Assembly (NCBI RefSeq): GCF_018403225.1
Contig: NZ_BOSG01000001.1
Coordinates: 2,170,001-2,234,000, forward strand
DNA: 64,000 bases
Source of the DNA: Paenibacillus sp. J23TS9
Lineage (GTDB): Bacteria > Bacillota > Bacilli > Paenibacillales > Paenibacillaceae
Direction of reading: 5' to 3'
In this document: piece after piece, positions 1 through 8,930 of the stretch
Layout: the number at the start of each line of letters is the position of its first letter
Position numbering within the stretch: position 1 is the first letter of the stretch
Translations under genes and position numbers: made by a program
The notes under the pieces: model-generated
Told to the model about the DNA's origin: nothing
Seen by the model: the letters and a program-made list of their open reading frames with translations, nothing else
Database searches by the model: none

Positions 1-1590
1 TTGTTCATTGACATACTGTATCGCTTCATCGTATCCGGTTTTCTTGATCTGATCACGCAGATCATTCAGCACTTTCAGAGCTGCATCGTCCGACTTCGTG
101 AAAATTGCCTGCTTCCACACATCTGTCATTTGATCTATGGATGGCTTCAACGTTTCCCATACCGGTGCTTTGGTAATCACGTCACTGGGATTAAAAGCGG
201 AAATCACGCTGATACCGTTCGGACGTAAAATCTTGCGTGCATTGTCCATGGCCGCCAATCGGCCCTGGTCTGCCCAAATATCTCCTCCCCCTACAGAGTT
301 TATGCGGTCCATACCTGTCATATTTTCAAGCCCAATCGCAATTCCTTGATCCCGTTTCACTTTCCCGGTAGTATCTTCGTAGAATTTATCAAACCATTCC
401 TTTTTGGCGACAGGCTTGCCATCCACCTTTTCCCAATGAACGCCTTCAACACCATAATGCACAAGCATAAATCCTTCATCCGACGCCAGGTAATCCAGAA
501 GCTTGAGTGCCGCATCGACGTCTTTGCATTTTTTTGTAATGACAGTTACGTTATTGCCCTGAATAGCTAAATCGTCAGGACGATTCGGCTCTGCTCCTGC
601 TCTCTCCAGCGGTCCGACAGGAATATAATCCGTGCCTGGATGGGACTTCACATAGTCCTTCGATGCATCAAGAATGGCCGGATAATGTGCTGCCAATACC
701 GCTATACGCCCCTGCTTGATTTTTTCGTTTGCAATCGGGTCCGTCTGCGTGAATACTTCCGGATCGAGCAGACCTTCGGAAATCAGCTTGCGGTAGTACA
801 GCGTATAGTCCTCATAGGCTTTGGTAAAAAACACATTTTCCAGGCTTCCATCGCCTTTGTCGACATAGCTTGTTCCATAGAAAAGAGTGCTCCCGATGCC
901 CACGGCCCAGCCATCATGGAAGCCCCCGAGCGGCATGACAGGCATACCATTTTCAGATAAATTCGCATCTTTGATCTTTTTCAGAAATTGGTACAAATCC
1001 TCTTTTGTTTTTACCGACTGTGGATCAACACCCACTTTTTCAGCAATATCCTTGCGCACATAGAAGCCGTACAACCAGTCATTCACATCATCCCCGGTTG
1101 CTGGCTGGTTCTGATACATCATGTACTTCTTGCCGTCAATGCCTCCAATAGCTTTCTCATACAAGGCCGGCGGTACATTTTCTTTGGCAACCGCTTTGGC
1201 AAGATTCGGGTACTTGTCGAGTTTATCGCTCAGATCTACAAGCTGCCCTTCTTTGGCTGCTTTGATAATTCCGTCCAGCTCGCCGCCCCAAGCAGGGCCA
1301 GTGTAGATATCAGGCAGATCCTGAGTCGCAAAGATCGTGTTGACCTTTTCTACCTCGCTGCCTTTGGTATAGTCAATTTTCATTTTGATGCCTGTCTTGT
1401 CTTCAATCGCCTGCGTAACGGGTGTTGTGTCGCTGTCAGGTCCAGTAGAGCCATTCCAGTTATTCAGAATCGTTAATGTGGTTCCTTTACCTCCTTCTGA
1501 ATCACCACCGCCTCCACAACCGTACAACAGCCCTGTCAGCATCATGACCCCCATCAGAGTGCAGGCCGCTCTTACACGTAATTTAGCCAT
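1..1590 (-). CDS. Extracellular solute-binding lipoprotein of a carbohydrate ABC transporter (C-terminus beyond window)
   Basis: Reading the minus strand from an ATG at 1590 gives an open frame to the left edge, so the end of the gene is missing (about 530 codons seen). It starts MAKLRVRAACTLMG, a basic hydrophobic signal peptide, followed by a lipobox-like LLYGC and a glycine-rich linker, so it should be anchored outside the membrane by a lipidated cysteine. The next segment (LTILNNWNGS, then a DTTPVTQAIEDKTG stretch) is typical of family-1 solute-binding proteins of the LipO/YtcQ type that deliver oligosaccharides to LplB/YtcP permeases. A GGGGAGG ribosome binding site precedes the start. 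It is last of the three genes 3469 to 1, sharing their promoter. The sugar is not identifiable. Confidence 0.88.
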   Translation of the reverse strand, partial: MAKLRVRAACTLMGVMMLTGLLYGCGGGGDSEGGKGTTLTILNNWNGSTGPDSDTTPVTQAIEDKTGIKMKIDYTKGSEVEKVNTIFATQDLPDIYTGPAWGGELDGIIKAAKEGQLVDLSDKLDKYPNLAKAVAKENVPPALYEKAIGGIDGKKYMMYQNQPATGDDVNDWLYGFYVRKDIAEKVGVDPQSVKTKEDLYQFLKKIKDANLSENGMPVMPLGGFHDGWAVGIGSTLFYGTSYVDKGDGSLENVFFTKAYEDYTLYYRKLISEGLLDPEVFTQTDPIANEKIKQGRIAVLAAHYPAILDASKDYVKSHPGTDYIPVGPLERAGAEPNRPDDLAIQGNNVTVITKKCKDVDAALKLLDYLASDEGFMLVHYGVEGVHWEKVDGKPVAKKEWFDKFYEDTTGKVKRDQGIAIGLENMTGMDRINSVGGGDIWADQGRLAAMDNARKILRPNGISVISAFNPSDVITKAPVWETLKPSIDQMTDVWKQAIFTKSDDAALKVLNDLRDQIKKTGYDEAIQYVNEQ

Positions 1591-1648
1591 ATGAACCCTC
1601 CCCATCCATTAAAATGATATGATCAAGTCCCTTTTCGGAACCTGTATC

Positions 1649-2545
1649 CTAGCCTTTGACCGAACCGATCATGACACCTTTAACAAAGTACCTTTGCAGG
1701 AATGGATACACGCATAAAATCGGGAACACGGTAATGACCAGCAGCGCCATCCGGAGAGATTCCGGTGTTGCGCCCGCCATATTGACGTTCACAGTCTGCC
1801 CCCCCTGCTGCGCTGCTCGCTGCATGGATGAGGATAGCGCCTCAGCTTCCGTAAGCATTTGCTGCAGAAGTGTTTGTACCGGTATGAGATTTTTGTTGGA
1901 GACATAATAAGTCCCCGTAAACCAGTCATTCCAATGTGCCACCCCGATGAAAAGCGATATGGTCGCAATCACAGGGCCGGATAACGGCAAAATAATCCGC
2001 ATGAAAATTTGAAAATCATTTAATCCGTCGATTCGAGCCGACTCCTCAATCTCCTCAGGAATCCCCTGCAAAAACGTGCGGACGATGACAATGTGCATGA
2101 AGTTGAACAGCATGGGGATGACATACACCCAAAAAGAGTTGATCAGATGCAGCTTTTGAAGCGTAATGAAATAAGGGATGAATCCTGCGCTGAAAATCGT
2201 TGGCAGGAAGATATAGAATGTGAAAAAGGTGCGTCCCGGCAGGGTTTTCTTCGACAGCGCATATGCCATTAGCGTACATAGAAGCACATGCAGCACGGTC
2301 CCGATGACCGTTCTCAAGATGGTAATTTTGTAGGCCTGCCAGATTTGTTTGTTGTCGAACACCTGGACGTAATTGTCCAATGTAAGCTTGCGGGGGAAAA
2401 AGTACAATGCGCCGAGCATCGAGTCCTTCCCGTCATTTAGCGAGTAAATGAGAATGTAGATAAATGGATATATCATCAAAAATGCAAACAGTGTTAACAG
2501 GATGTAATTCAAGAGATTGAATACGGAAAAAGTATTTGTCTTCAT
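1649..2545 (-). CDS. Carbohydrate ABC transporter permease, LplC/YtcP type
   Basis: A 298-residue integral membrane protein with about six hydrophobic segments. The cytoplasmic loop EESARIDGLNDFQIFMRIIL is the EAA motif that contacts the ATPase, and the protein ends in the family-typical FLQRYFVKGVMIGSVKG. It forms the inner-membrane channel with the permease just upstream (12-bp gap) and takes sugar from the lipoprotein encoded downstream. It has a long G-rich ribosome binding site (AAGGGGGGG). A stretch of about 35 residues near the C-terminus, rich in Gln and Ala, is the substrate-side insertion common in this subfamily. No ATPase gene is in the operon; such systems use a shared MsmX-type ATPase encoded elsewhere (established for Bacillus). 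Confidence 0.92.
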   Translation of the reverse strand: MKTNTFSVFNLLNYILLTLFAFLMIYPFIYILIYSLNDGKDSMLGALYFFPRKLTLDNYVQVFDNKQIWQAYKITILRTVIGTVLHVLLCTLMAYALSKKTLPGRTFFTFYIFLPTIFSAGFIPYFITLQKLHLINSFWVYVIPMLFNFMHIVIVRTFLQGIPEEIEESARIDGLNDFQIFMRIILPLSGPVIATISLFIGVAHWNDWFTGTYYVSNKNLIPVQTLLQQMLTEAEALSSSMQRAAQQGGQTVNVNMAGATPESLRMALLVITVFPILCVYPFLQRYFVKGVMIGSVKG

Positions 2546-2557
2546 ACCAGCCCCCCC

Positions 2558-3469
2558 TTAGAACAGTGATACATCGCTGACTTTCCGGGCAATCCAGTTC
2601 ACGGTAACGATCAATACTAAAGCAATCACGCTTTGGAACAGACCTACAGCTGCTGCATAACTGAGTCGTCCCTGCTGAATACCCGAGGTAATGACATGAA
2701 CGTCCAAAACACTGCCGATACTTGCGGTAGCCGGTCCATTTAACAGGAGCAGCTGCTCAAAGCCTGCACTCATCAAACTTCCCGTGGCGAGAATAAACAA
2801 AATAACCGCAATATTACGGATTCCCGGAAGAGTCACATGCCAGATTTGCCGGAAGCGGCTTGCCCCATCAATTTTGGCTGCTTCATACAGCTGCTGATCG
2901 ATGCCGGCAATCGCTGCCATATAAATAATCGAGTTCCAGCCGATATTTTTCCAGACATCGGATCCCAGAACCAATGGGTAAAACCATGTTGTATTATTCA
3001 TGAATTGGACAGGTTCTGCGCCGAAAGAGGACAACAGATCGTTTAGCGGTCCCCCGTACATGGAGAGAAGGCGCTGCATCAGCGTAACGACGACGATCCA
3101 TGAGACGAAGTAAGGAAGGTAAGATAGCGTTTGGATCGTTTTCTTGAATTTTACGTTGCGGATTTCATTGAGCAGAATGGCCAGGATGATCGGCATGGGA
3201 AAACCGATAAGGAGCTTCAACAAGCTGATAATGATGGTATTTCTAATAATGGCTGTGGACTGATAGTAATCAAAAAATTGATGGAAATACTTCAGTCCTG
3301 CCCACGGGCTGCCAGTGAAGCCGCCTACAAACGTAAAATCCCGAAAAGCGACCTGAAGTCCATAAAGCGGAACATAGGAAAAGATAAAAAACCACACAAT
3401 TCCAGGCATTAAGAATAGATAGAACAGCTTGTGACGCCAAACCCTTTTCCACAGTAAAGATGACTTCAT
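2558..3469 (-). CDS. Carbohydrate ABC transporter permease, LplB type
   Basis: A 303-residue permease with six predicted membrane spans. It begins MKSSLLWKRVWRHK and contains an EAA-type loop (YEAAKIDGASRFRQIWHVTL) and the family signature PGIVWFFIFSYVPLYGLQVA near the N-terminus. The frame stays open upstream to 3529 through a TTG, but I chose the ATG at 3469 because it has an AGGTGAGG ribosome binding site and because the longer version would overlap a perfect catabolite-responsive element. It is first in the operon LplB-LplC-binding protein. Substrate unknown; the adjacent AraR-like regulator suggests a plant-derived mono- or oligosaccharide (inference). Confidence 0.92.
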   Translation of the reverse strand: MKSSLLWKRVWRHKLFYLFLMPGIVWFFIFSYVPLYGLQVAFRDFTFVGGFTGSPWAGLKYFHQFFDYYQSTAIIRNTIIISLLKLLIGFPMPIILAILLNEIRNVKFKKTIQTLSYLPYFVSWIVVVTLMQRLLSMYGGPLNDLLSSFGAEPVQFMNNTTWFYPLVLGSDVWKNIGWNSIIYMAAIAGIDQQLYEAAKIDGASRFRQIWHVTLPGIRNIAVILFILATGSLMSAGFEQLLLLNGPATASIGSVLDVHVITSGIQQGRLSYAAAVGLFQSVIALVLIVTVNWIARKVSDVSLF

Positions 3470-3514
3470 AAACCTCACCTCTCTTCTTGATGATCGATAA
3501 AACCAGCCATTAAG

Positions 3515-3528
3515 TGTAAGCGTTTGCA
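3515..3528. promoter_or_regulatory. CcpA catabolite-responsive element (cre), or LacI-type operator
   Basis: TGTAAGCGTTTGCA matches the Bacillus cre consensus TGWAARCGYTWNCW at every position. It lies about 46 bp upstream of the lplB start, downstream of a possible promoter, where CcpA binding would block transcription. The regulator encoded next door has a LacI-like sensor domain but a GntR DNA-binding domain, so CcpA is the more likely ligand. Confidence 0.7.
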
Positions 3529-3529
3529 A

Positions 3530-3792
3530 TCAACTCACCCGGTTGGTTTCTTTTATATCGCTTCCCCCCTTGTTGCTTCAGTTTCATCTAAGCTGAATAT
3601 TTTGTATTCGCAAGAATAACAACGCCGCGAAGGTACTTCGAAGAGGTTATTCTTACAGACTTTGGAATTATCATATATTATATATTCAATATATTCAATA
3701 TAGTATTAATAAAAAATACTAGATATTTCATCCTCATCATGTCGACGTTCTCGCCAAAAAAGAAACTCTTCATTATCTTAAGCTGCAAAAAG
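3530..3792. other. Leader and promoter region of the sugar operon, with a nested inverted repeat
   Basis: There is no gene here. At 3612-3654 an outer pair AAGAATAAC/GTTATTCTT encloses an inner pair CGAAG/CTTCG. On the minus strand the repeat runs into TTGCGA, 17 bp, TAGATG, a plausible sigma-A promoter for the sugar operon. The position just upstream of the -35 box suits an operator or activator site. The rest is A+T-rich, with ATAT-type simple sequence around 3670-3720. Confidence 0.4.
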
Positions 3793-3840
3793 AACAGCAA
3801 AAAATCTTTTCCGTGAAGGAAAAGATTTCATGTGCTGTTT
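3793..3840 (-). terminator. Rho-independent terminator of the GntR/AraR-like gene
   Basis: A long hairpin (arms AAATCTTTTCC and GGAAAAGATTT, extended by AACAGCA/TGCTGTT) lies 17 bp after the regulator stop codon, with a T-rich tail on the minus strand. Confidence 0.75.
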
Positions 3841-3856
3841 CGAAATATGAAGTTGT

Positions 3857-5014
3857 TTAGTAGGCAGGTGGAATACCGGTTGTTTGTCCGGGTACGAGTT
3901 CAGGCTGGAGCAAAATTTTACTGTAGGTTCTCCTACGGTTGTCACCGACGCTGCGAATCACTTCCAGCATCGTTGCCGCCGCTTTACAACCAATCTCATA
4001 TTCAAATTGTTTGATGTGAGTGAAAATACTGAAACCATCCACCACAGATGTCGGCTCATCAAAACTTATAATGGACAAGTCCCCAGGTACTTTGAGGCCG
4101 GCCCGACCGGCCAGCTGATACATTTGGACGCCAAGCCTGCCGTTTAAGGTAATATAAGCCGTTGCCATCCGGTTCCGCATATAGCGGAAAAGTGGGTGAC
4201 TCTCGGCATCCTTCAGACTTTGAATGTGAAAGTCCGTAATGATATGAGCCGGATTGATCATCGCCCCCTTATTTTTCAGAGCTGTGATATAGCCTTCAAT
4301 CCGTTCCTGCACCGTTACCGTTTGAATTGGAGAGTCCGAACAGATCGCGATTTCCCGGTGTCCGAGCTCCCACAAATAATCCACCGCGAGCTGTGCGCCG
4401 AGCTTGCCGTCTGCAGCAATATAGTCGGTCTCAACCCCGGGTAAAAAACGGTCCATCAGCACAAACGGATATCCAGTGAATTTCATGTTGAGGATTTCAT
4501 CATTGTAATGCTCCTCATCGACTGGAAAAATTAATATGCCCTCCGCTCCGAACGCATGGAGCGTCTTTAGTGCTTCCTTTTCCTTCTCAATATCACCCTC
4601 AGATAAGAGAATCATCATCCGATATCCATGCTCATCAAGAGTTGTCTGAACGCCGTTAATAAGCCGGATGGCGAAATAATCCAGAATAGATGGAATGACC
4701 AGACCGATCAGCTTCGTGGACTGATTCAACTTAAGGACTGAATTTGACTCAGAAGAAGAGTCCGCAGTTATGCTCCCTTTTTTTGGGTTCCCGCTCCCGA
4801 CAAAACTGCCCTTGCCAGGTACCCGGTCAATAATCTGCTCGTCAGCGAGGCCGGAGAGTGCTTTGACCACCGTGATTTTACTGACATTGAACTGCTTCAT
4901 CAGTTCTTTCTCGGTAGGAATCCGGTCCCCGGGCTGAAGTCCGCTGGTACGGATTTGTTCCAGTATGTATTGCTGGATTTTCTGATACAGGGGTACCCGT
5001 GAATTCATATTCAT
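3857..5014 (-). CDS. GntR-family regulator with a LacI-like sugar-sensing domain (AraR type)
   Basis: A 385-residue transcription factor. Residues about 5-75 form a GntR winged helix (PLYQKIQQYILEQI, PTEKELMKQFNVSKITV, GKGSFVGSG). Residues about 100-380 form a periplasmic-binding-protein-like effector domain (LIGLVIPSILDYFAIRLING, DYLWELGHREIAICS, DLSIISFDEP). The combination is that of AraR of Bacillus subtilis. I chose the ATG at 5014 because it has GGTGA seven bases upstream; a TTG at 5017 is also possible. It lies directly upstream of, and in line with, the sugar ABC operon, separated by a terminator, so it probably represses that operon until its sugar binds (inference). Confidence 0.88.
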   Translation of the reverse strand: MNMNSRVPLYQKIQQYILEQIRTSGLQPGDRIPTEKELMKQFNVSKITVVKALSGLADEQIIDRVPGKGSFVGSGNPKKGSITADSSSESNSVLKLNQSTKLIGLVIPSILDYFAIRLINGVQTTLDEHGYRMMILLSEGDIEKEKEALKTLHAFGAEGILIFPVDEEHYNDEILNMKFTGYPFVLMDRFLPGVETDYIAADGKLGAQLAVDYLWELGHREIAICSDSPIQTVTVQERIEGYITALKNKGAMINPAHIITDFHIQSLKDAESHPLFRYMRNRMATAYITLNGRLGVQMYQLAGRAGLKVPGDLSIISFDEPTSVVDGFSIFTHIKQFEYEIGCKAAATMLEVIRSVGDNRRRTYSKILLQPELVPGQTTGIPPAY

Positions 5015-5124
5015 CAAGATTCACCATACTTTTTATATATATTTGCTATATACATATTAAACTATTATGAACTACATCGGAAAAAAAGTTGATTTTTTAA
5101 AGAATGATTTCCTTTTAGATTCAA

Positions 5125-5156
5125 AAAATAATAAAAGCGCAGGCTAATACCTGCGC
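5125..5156 (-). terminator. Rho-independent terminator of the PCYCGC lipoprotein gene
   Basis: GCGCAGG-CTAATA-CCTGCGC hairpin, followed on the minus strand by TTTTATTATTTTTT. Confidence 0.8.
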
Positions 5157-5181
5157 AGCTTCACTTCAATTCCATATTAGT

Positions 5182-5694
5182 CTACATGACTTCAGGCGTC
5201 GGCGTTGGAGCCGCATATTCACCTGTAGAGTAAGTTTTATCAATGATATTGCGAATGTCCTTCACCGACTTCCCCTGCTTGCTTAGCTCTGATACGGCCA
5301 CCGCGGTTTCCACACAGACACCGCAGCGGGTTCCATGATCATCCCACACGACGCTCCCGTCCGTATTCACTTCTTTTATAAAGCAGTTCAGGTTGCTCTT
5401 ATGACCGGCACTTTCGCCACAGCCGCAGTAGCACGGGATCGAGATCAAAATGTCCTTCACACTGGCTGCCGTAGAATATGCGGTCTTAAGAGCAGGATCA
5501 AGCGAATCCAGAAAAGTCGGGAGCTTGTCCGTTCCCAGTGTCATCTCCTGCAAATCCCCGTTCGCAGCAACTGCCTGATGAGAATCCTGATGACCTTTCT
5601 CCGGTTCAGCCTCCTTGGCTCCGCAGCCAGCCAACAGCATACTTGAAAGGATTACTCCGAGTACTGTAATACGTGTCTTTTTACCCAACATCAT
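5182..5694 (-). CDS. PCYCGC-motif lipoprotein
   Basis: A 170-residue putative lipoprotein. A signal peptide ends in the lipobox LLAGC, followed by a charged linker. The mature part carries PCYCGCGE at about residues 103-110 and a further CGVCVE, a dense set of cysteines that defines the PCYCGC family of Firmicutes. The motif suggests metal binding, thiol redox or iron-sulfur chemistry at the cell surface, but the function is not established. Two ATGs (5694, 5691) both fit the AGAAGGAGAG ribosome binding site. It stands alone, divergent from the metal-sensing ArsR gene 217 bp away, which makes a metal-related role attractive but unproven. Confidence 0.8.
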   Translation of the reverse strand: MMLGKKTRITVLGVILSSMLLAGCGAKEAEPEKGHQDSHQAVAANGDLQEMTLGTDKLPTFLDSLDPALKTAYSTAASVKDILISIPCYCGCGESAGHKSNLNCFIKEVNTDGSVVWDDHGTRCGVCVETAVAVSELSKQGKSVKDIRNIIDKTYSTGEYAAPTPTPEVM

Positions 5695-5911
5695 CTCTCC
5701 TTCTAAATGATTCCTCTTTAAAATAAAGTATACCACGGAACCCTATATTTTAAATAATTTTACGTCTTTCCTGGCTAAACTCCTACAATGATGCATAAGT
5801 AAAACGGATTTCCTCTATTTTCTTAACTGTAATCATTCCGTTTAAAGTGTTCTTTTGCTATAATTGGGATAATCAGCTTTAACACGGAACCGAGAGAAAG
5901 GTGATTAATCC

Positions 5912-6283
5912 ATGGAACAGTCCGTCAATCCAATTGAAGAATGCGATGCAACCTGCATGGGTTCAGAATCTGAACTAAGCAAAATAAAAGAAGGACTGAT
6001 CGATGATCAAGCCGCCTCACAGGTAGCCGACTGGTTTAAGGCATTCAGTGATCCAACACGGGTAAAACTAATCAACGCACTCCTGCAAAGAGAGCTGTGT
6101 GTGCATGATTTGACAATTCTGCTCGGTATGGGACAATCGGCTGTATCCCACCAGCTCCGTTATCTGCGGAATTTAAGAATTGTTAAACGCCGCAAAGATG
6201 GCAAAACGGTTTATTACTCGCTTGATGATACACATATCGAACAAATTTTTGTTCAAACACTTCAGCATACCCAGCACGGATGA
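5912..6283 (+). CDS. ArsR/SmtB-family metal-responsive repressor, CadC-like
   Basis: A 123-residue winged-helix repressor. The recognition region LTILLGMGQSAVSHQLRYLR and the wing RRKDGKTVYY are clear. Metal ligands can be proposed by comparison with CadC: N-terminal Cys11 and Cys15 (ECDATC), Cys63 in ELCVHDL, and a C-terminal helix with Asp106, His108, His119 and His122, as in the alpha-5 site. CadC has Cys-x-Cys in helix 3; here the second position is His65, which may shift selectivity. Start ATG with AAAGGTGA. It is monocistronic with its own terminator. The obvious target is the Cd/Zn ATPase at 8931-11165, whose promoter region carries an ArsR-type operator. Confidence 0.9.
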   Translation: MEQSVNPIEECDATCMGSESELSKIKEGLIDDQAASQVADWFKAFSDPTRVKLINALLQRELCVHDLTILLGMGQSAVSHQLRYLRNLRIVKRRKDGKTVYYSLDDTHIEQIFVQTLQHTQHG

Positions 6284-6294
6284 CATGAAGAAAG

Positions 6295-6341
6295 ACTGTT
6301 CCAATTCGTCTGATTTTAGACTTGTTGGTGCAGTTTTTTTG
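6295..6341 (+). terminator. Terminator of the ArsR-family gene
   Basis: ACTGTTCCAA pairs with TTGGTGCAGT (one mismatch and one wobble), with an inner GTCT/AGAC stem, then seven T residues, shortly after the stop codon. Confidence 0.7.
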
Positions 6342-6522
6342 TTTTCGCCCTCATTATAAACGCTAAATGTAAAGAAACGATAGGAATGATTTGAACATGT
6401 AACATTGCATTTGACCATTTCAGCGGCTTTTTCACATATCCTTCACAGTTTCACTTGCCAAGCACATGATTTTTCAACGGTATGCCAGCTTTTGCTTATA
6501 GGATTGAAACGCTTCATCACAC

Positions 6523-6552
6523 ACAAAAAAGCCCGCGCTTAAGCGCGGGCTT
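6523..6552 (-). terminator. Terminator of the nitroreductase gene
   Basis: A perfect hairpin GCCCGCGCTT/AAGCGCGGGC, 30 bp downstream of the nitroreductase stop, followed by six T residues on the minus strand. Confidence 0.9.
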
Positions 6553-6580
6553 ACAGAATTCAATTTTCAATTGCATATTA

Positions 6581-7177
6581 TTACTTCCCTGCAACAGAAC
6601 CTTCTTCGTCAATCCATACGGTTAATTCCTCGAAAGACTTACGTTTACCCTGAAGCTGCTGTCCCTCTACAGGTTCACCCAGATATATAAAACCAAGCAC
6701 CTTATCCTTACTGCCAAGCCCGAAATGTTCATTCATCTTCGAATGATACGTTGGCGCACCCGTTCTCCAGATCGCACCCAGACCAAGTCCATGGGCTTCC
6801 AGCAGCATATTTTGAATCGCTGCGAATACGGCACCATACTCCTCCAGTTCAATGACCTTCTCATGATCTTTGGGGGTCACGGCAACTGTAATCACGACTG
6901 GCGCTCGCATCGGCTTTGTTCTTGCCGATTCCGCTGCAGCCGCTGCTTCAGGTGATGCCGGATCTGCAGCCGAAGCCAGCGCTACATCCGCCAAAGCTTC
7001 CCCAAGCACCTTTCGTCCCTCGCCTCTAAGTACAAAGAAGCGCCAAGGCTCCGTCATCCGGTGATTCGGTGCCCAAGTTCCAGCCTCTAATATTTGCTCG
7101 ATCTGAGAAACAGGGATATCTCCCTGTGTGACTTTACCAATACTTCGACGTGTGCGTATAGCTTCTGATATATTCAT
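6581..7177 (-). CDS. Nitroreductase family protein, YdjA-like
   Basis: A 198-residue FMN-dependent oxidoreductase of the short, YdjA-like nitroreductase type. Visible hallmarks are TRRSIGKVTQGDIP near the N-terminus (FMN phosphate contacts), APNHRMTEPWRFFVL (about 36-50), the middle EYGAVFAAIQNMLLEAHGLG and GAIWRTG, and a C-terminal LGFIYLGEP. It would reduce nitro-, quinone- or enone-type substrates with NAD(P)H, probably in the cytoplasm. The ATG at 7177 has a GAGAGAGGG ribosome binding site. It is transcribed alone with a strong terminator. The physiological substrate cannot be inferred from its neighbours. Confidence 0.9.
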   Translation of the reverse strand: MNISEAIRTRRSIGKVTQGDIPVSQIEQILEAGTWAPNHRMTEPWRFFVLRGEGRKVLGEALADVALASAADPASPEAAAAAESARTKPMRAPVVITVAVTPKDHEKVIELEEYGAVFAAIQNMLLEAHGLGLGAIWRTGAPTYHSKMNEHFGLGSKDKVLGFIYLGEPVEGQQLQGKRKSFEELTVWIDEEGSVAGK

Positions 7178-7383
7178 TCGTCATTCCCTCTCTCCAATTA
7201 AGAATCTTTCTCATTTACAAACATTGTATCAAAAAACATAGCTCATTTCCTGCTTATTCACATAAATCGCAACATTTTACCTTCCTCTGATCTTTCATTG
7301 ACATCTCGTTAACACTCGGTTTATACAATAATCCATGATACATATACATATTCGGTCATCATTCGAAAGGGGTCATACATAAC

Positions 7384-8826
7384 ATGACAAAGAAATGGTT
7401 TATCTCCGCAATCGCTGCTCTAACGGTTGGTTCCGCTCTTCTTCCTTCCGTTCATGCTGCATCACCGGAGGTCCAATATTCTGCTAATGGACAAGCATTC
7501 ACACCATCAACGGCTGCAATTGAGGAACAAGGACGTCTCTTTTTACCTGTACGTGACCTGGCAAATTTGCTGGGCAAATATGTAGACTGGGATGATGTCA
7601 GTAAAACGGCTTTATTCTCGGATAAACCAAAGCTGACCGGAACGTATACACTTCAACAGAAGGATCTAGCGGAAAATATCAAGTTTGGCATTGGCTCTTC
7701 CCTTACCCATATTCCTGGAGATCCGGACAATGTGTTCTACACAACTGCTGACCGTGGACCAAACGGTGAAGTGGATGTCAATGGAACCACCCGCCGCACC
7801 TTCCCTCTTCCGAATTACACACCAACGATATATAAAATTCAGCTGGAACAGGGAAAAATCAACATCCTAGACACGATTCCGCTGAAAATCAACGGCAAGG
7901 ATCCAGTCACTGGAACGAATCTGATTACTGGACTGCCAAACCTGAAATCCCGTGATGAAGTGCCGTATGACAAAGCTGCTGAAAAAGTTATCTCCTACGA
8001 TCCTTATGGTCTGGATGTCGAAGGCCTGACGTATAATCCACAGGATGACACGTTCTGGATTTCCGATGAGTATGGTCCTTACCTCGTTCAGGTAAAGCGT
8101 GATGGCACGATGCTTCAGCGTATTGCGCCAAAAGGTATCAGCGCCGAGCTGAATACAGCCGCATTGCCCCTGAAAGACAATCTACCGGCCGTATATCTGA
8201 CCCGCCGCCAGAATCGTGGAGCCGAAGCCGTTGGCATTACACCGGACGGAAAATGGATGTTTATGGCGATGCAGAGCCCTCTTCGCAACCCGGACAAAAA
8301 CGTGGACAACTCCCGTACCTTACGCATTTTGAAAATTGATCTGTCCACATTGAAACCGGTAGCCGAATATGCCTATATTACCGAGGACGCCAATCAATAT
8401 AAAGATCTGAAGCAATCCGACATTGTTATTTCTGATATGTTCGTAGTGAATGAGAATACACTCCTGATCGATGAACGTGACAAAAATGCCGGAGACGCTG
8501 CCCAGCTTAAGAAGATCTTTTCCATTGATCTGAAGAACGCCACGAATATCCTTGGGCAGTACGATGACACAGCCAAAGCTGGTAAAACACTGGAACAGCT
8601 TAGCCTGAGCGAAGTCCGCCAGGCAGGTATTCAAACTCCCGTAAAACGGACTGTATTGGATGCGGTTGAATTCAAGTATCCCAATGAAAAAATCGAAGGA
8701 ATTTCCCTCGTAAACGGACATACACTGGTGATTGTCAATGATAATGACTTTGGTGTCACCGATCCGGATTCCAAAGAAAACGGAACCGATTTGTGGACCT
8801 TCGAGCTGCCATACAACATCAAATAA
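7384..8826 (+). CDS. Secreted phytase-like esterase domain protein with copper-amine-oxidase-like N-terminal segment
   Basis: A 480-residue exported protein. Residues 1-25 form a signal peptide ending at VHAAS. Residues about 28-80 (QAFTPSTAAIEEQGRLFLPV, then RDLANLLGKYVDWDD) resemble the copper-amine-oxidase-N stalk domain common in Paenibacillus exoproteins. From about residue 85 the sequence follows the esterase-like domain of the phytase family (TADRGPNGEVD, YGLDVEGLTYNPQDDTFWIS, NRGAEAVGITPDGKWMFMAM, EKIEGISLVNGHTLVIVNDND). A phosphoesterase or calcium-binding beta-propeller role is likely, but the substrate is unknown. Monocistronic, with a bidirectional terminator shared with the convergent ATPase gene. 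Confidence 0.85.
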   Translation: MTKKWFISAIAALTVGSALLPSVHAASPEVQYSANGQAFTPSTAAIEEQGRLFLPVRDLANLLGKYVDWDDVSKTALFSDKPKLTGTYTLQQKDLAENIKFGIGSSLTHIPGDPDNVFYTTADRGPNGEVDVNGTTRRTFPLPNYTPTIYKIQLEQGKINILDTIPLKINGKDPVTGTNLITGLPNLKSRDEVPYDKAAEKVISYDPYGLDVEGLTYNPQDDTFWISDEYGPYLVQVKRDGTMLQRIAPKGISAELNTAALPLKDNLPAVYLTRRQNRGAEAVGITPDGKWMFMAMQSPLRNPDKNVDNSRTLRILKIDLSTLKPVAEYAYITEDANQYKDLKQSDIVISDMFVVNENTLLIDERDKNAGDAAQLKKIFSIDLKNATNILGQYDDTAKAGKTLEQLSLSEVRQAGIQTPVKRTVLDAVEFKYPNEKIEGISLVNGHTLVIVNDNDFGVTDPDSKENGTDLWTFELPYNIK

Positions 8827-8873
8827 GCAGCTTATAAAAGCTCTTAGCATTTGATTGACTTGATTCGAACCAA

Positions 8874-8915
8874 AATAAAGGACTGTTCCGAATGATCGGA
8901 CAGTCCTTATTTTGA
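8874..8915. terminator. Bidirectional terminator between the phytase-like gene and the ATPase gene
   Basis: AAGGACTGT(T)CCG-AATGAT-CGGACAGTCCTT hairpin with A-rich and T-rich flanks on the two sides, located between convergent stop codons. Confidence 0.85.
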
Positions 8916-8930
8916 TATAGTTCATCGCAG

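Noticed and set aside
3660..3720. A+T-rich ATAT repeats as a possible replication or transposon end
   Set aside because: Short, imperfect and embedded in a promoter region; no transposase or target duplication nearby.
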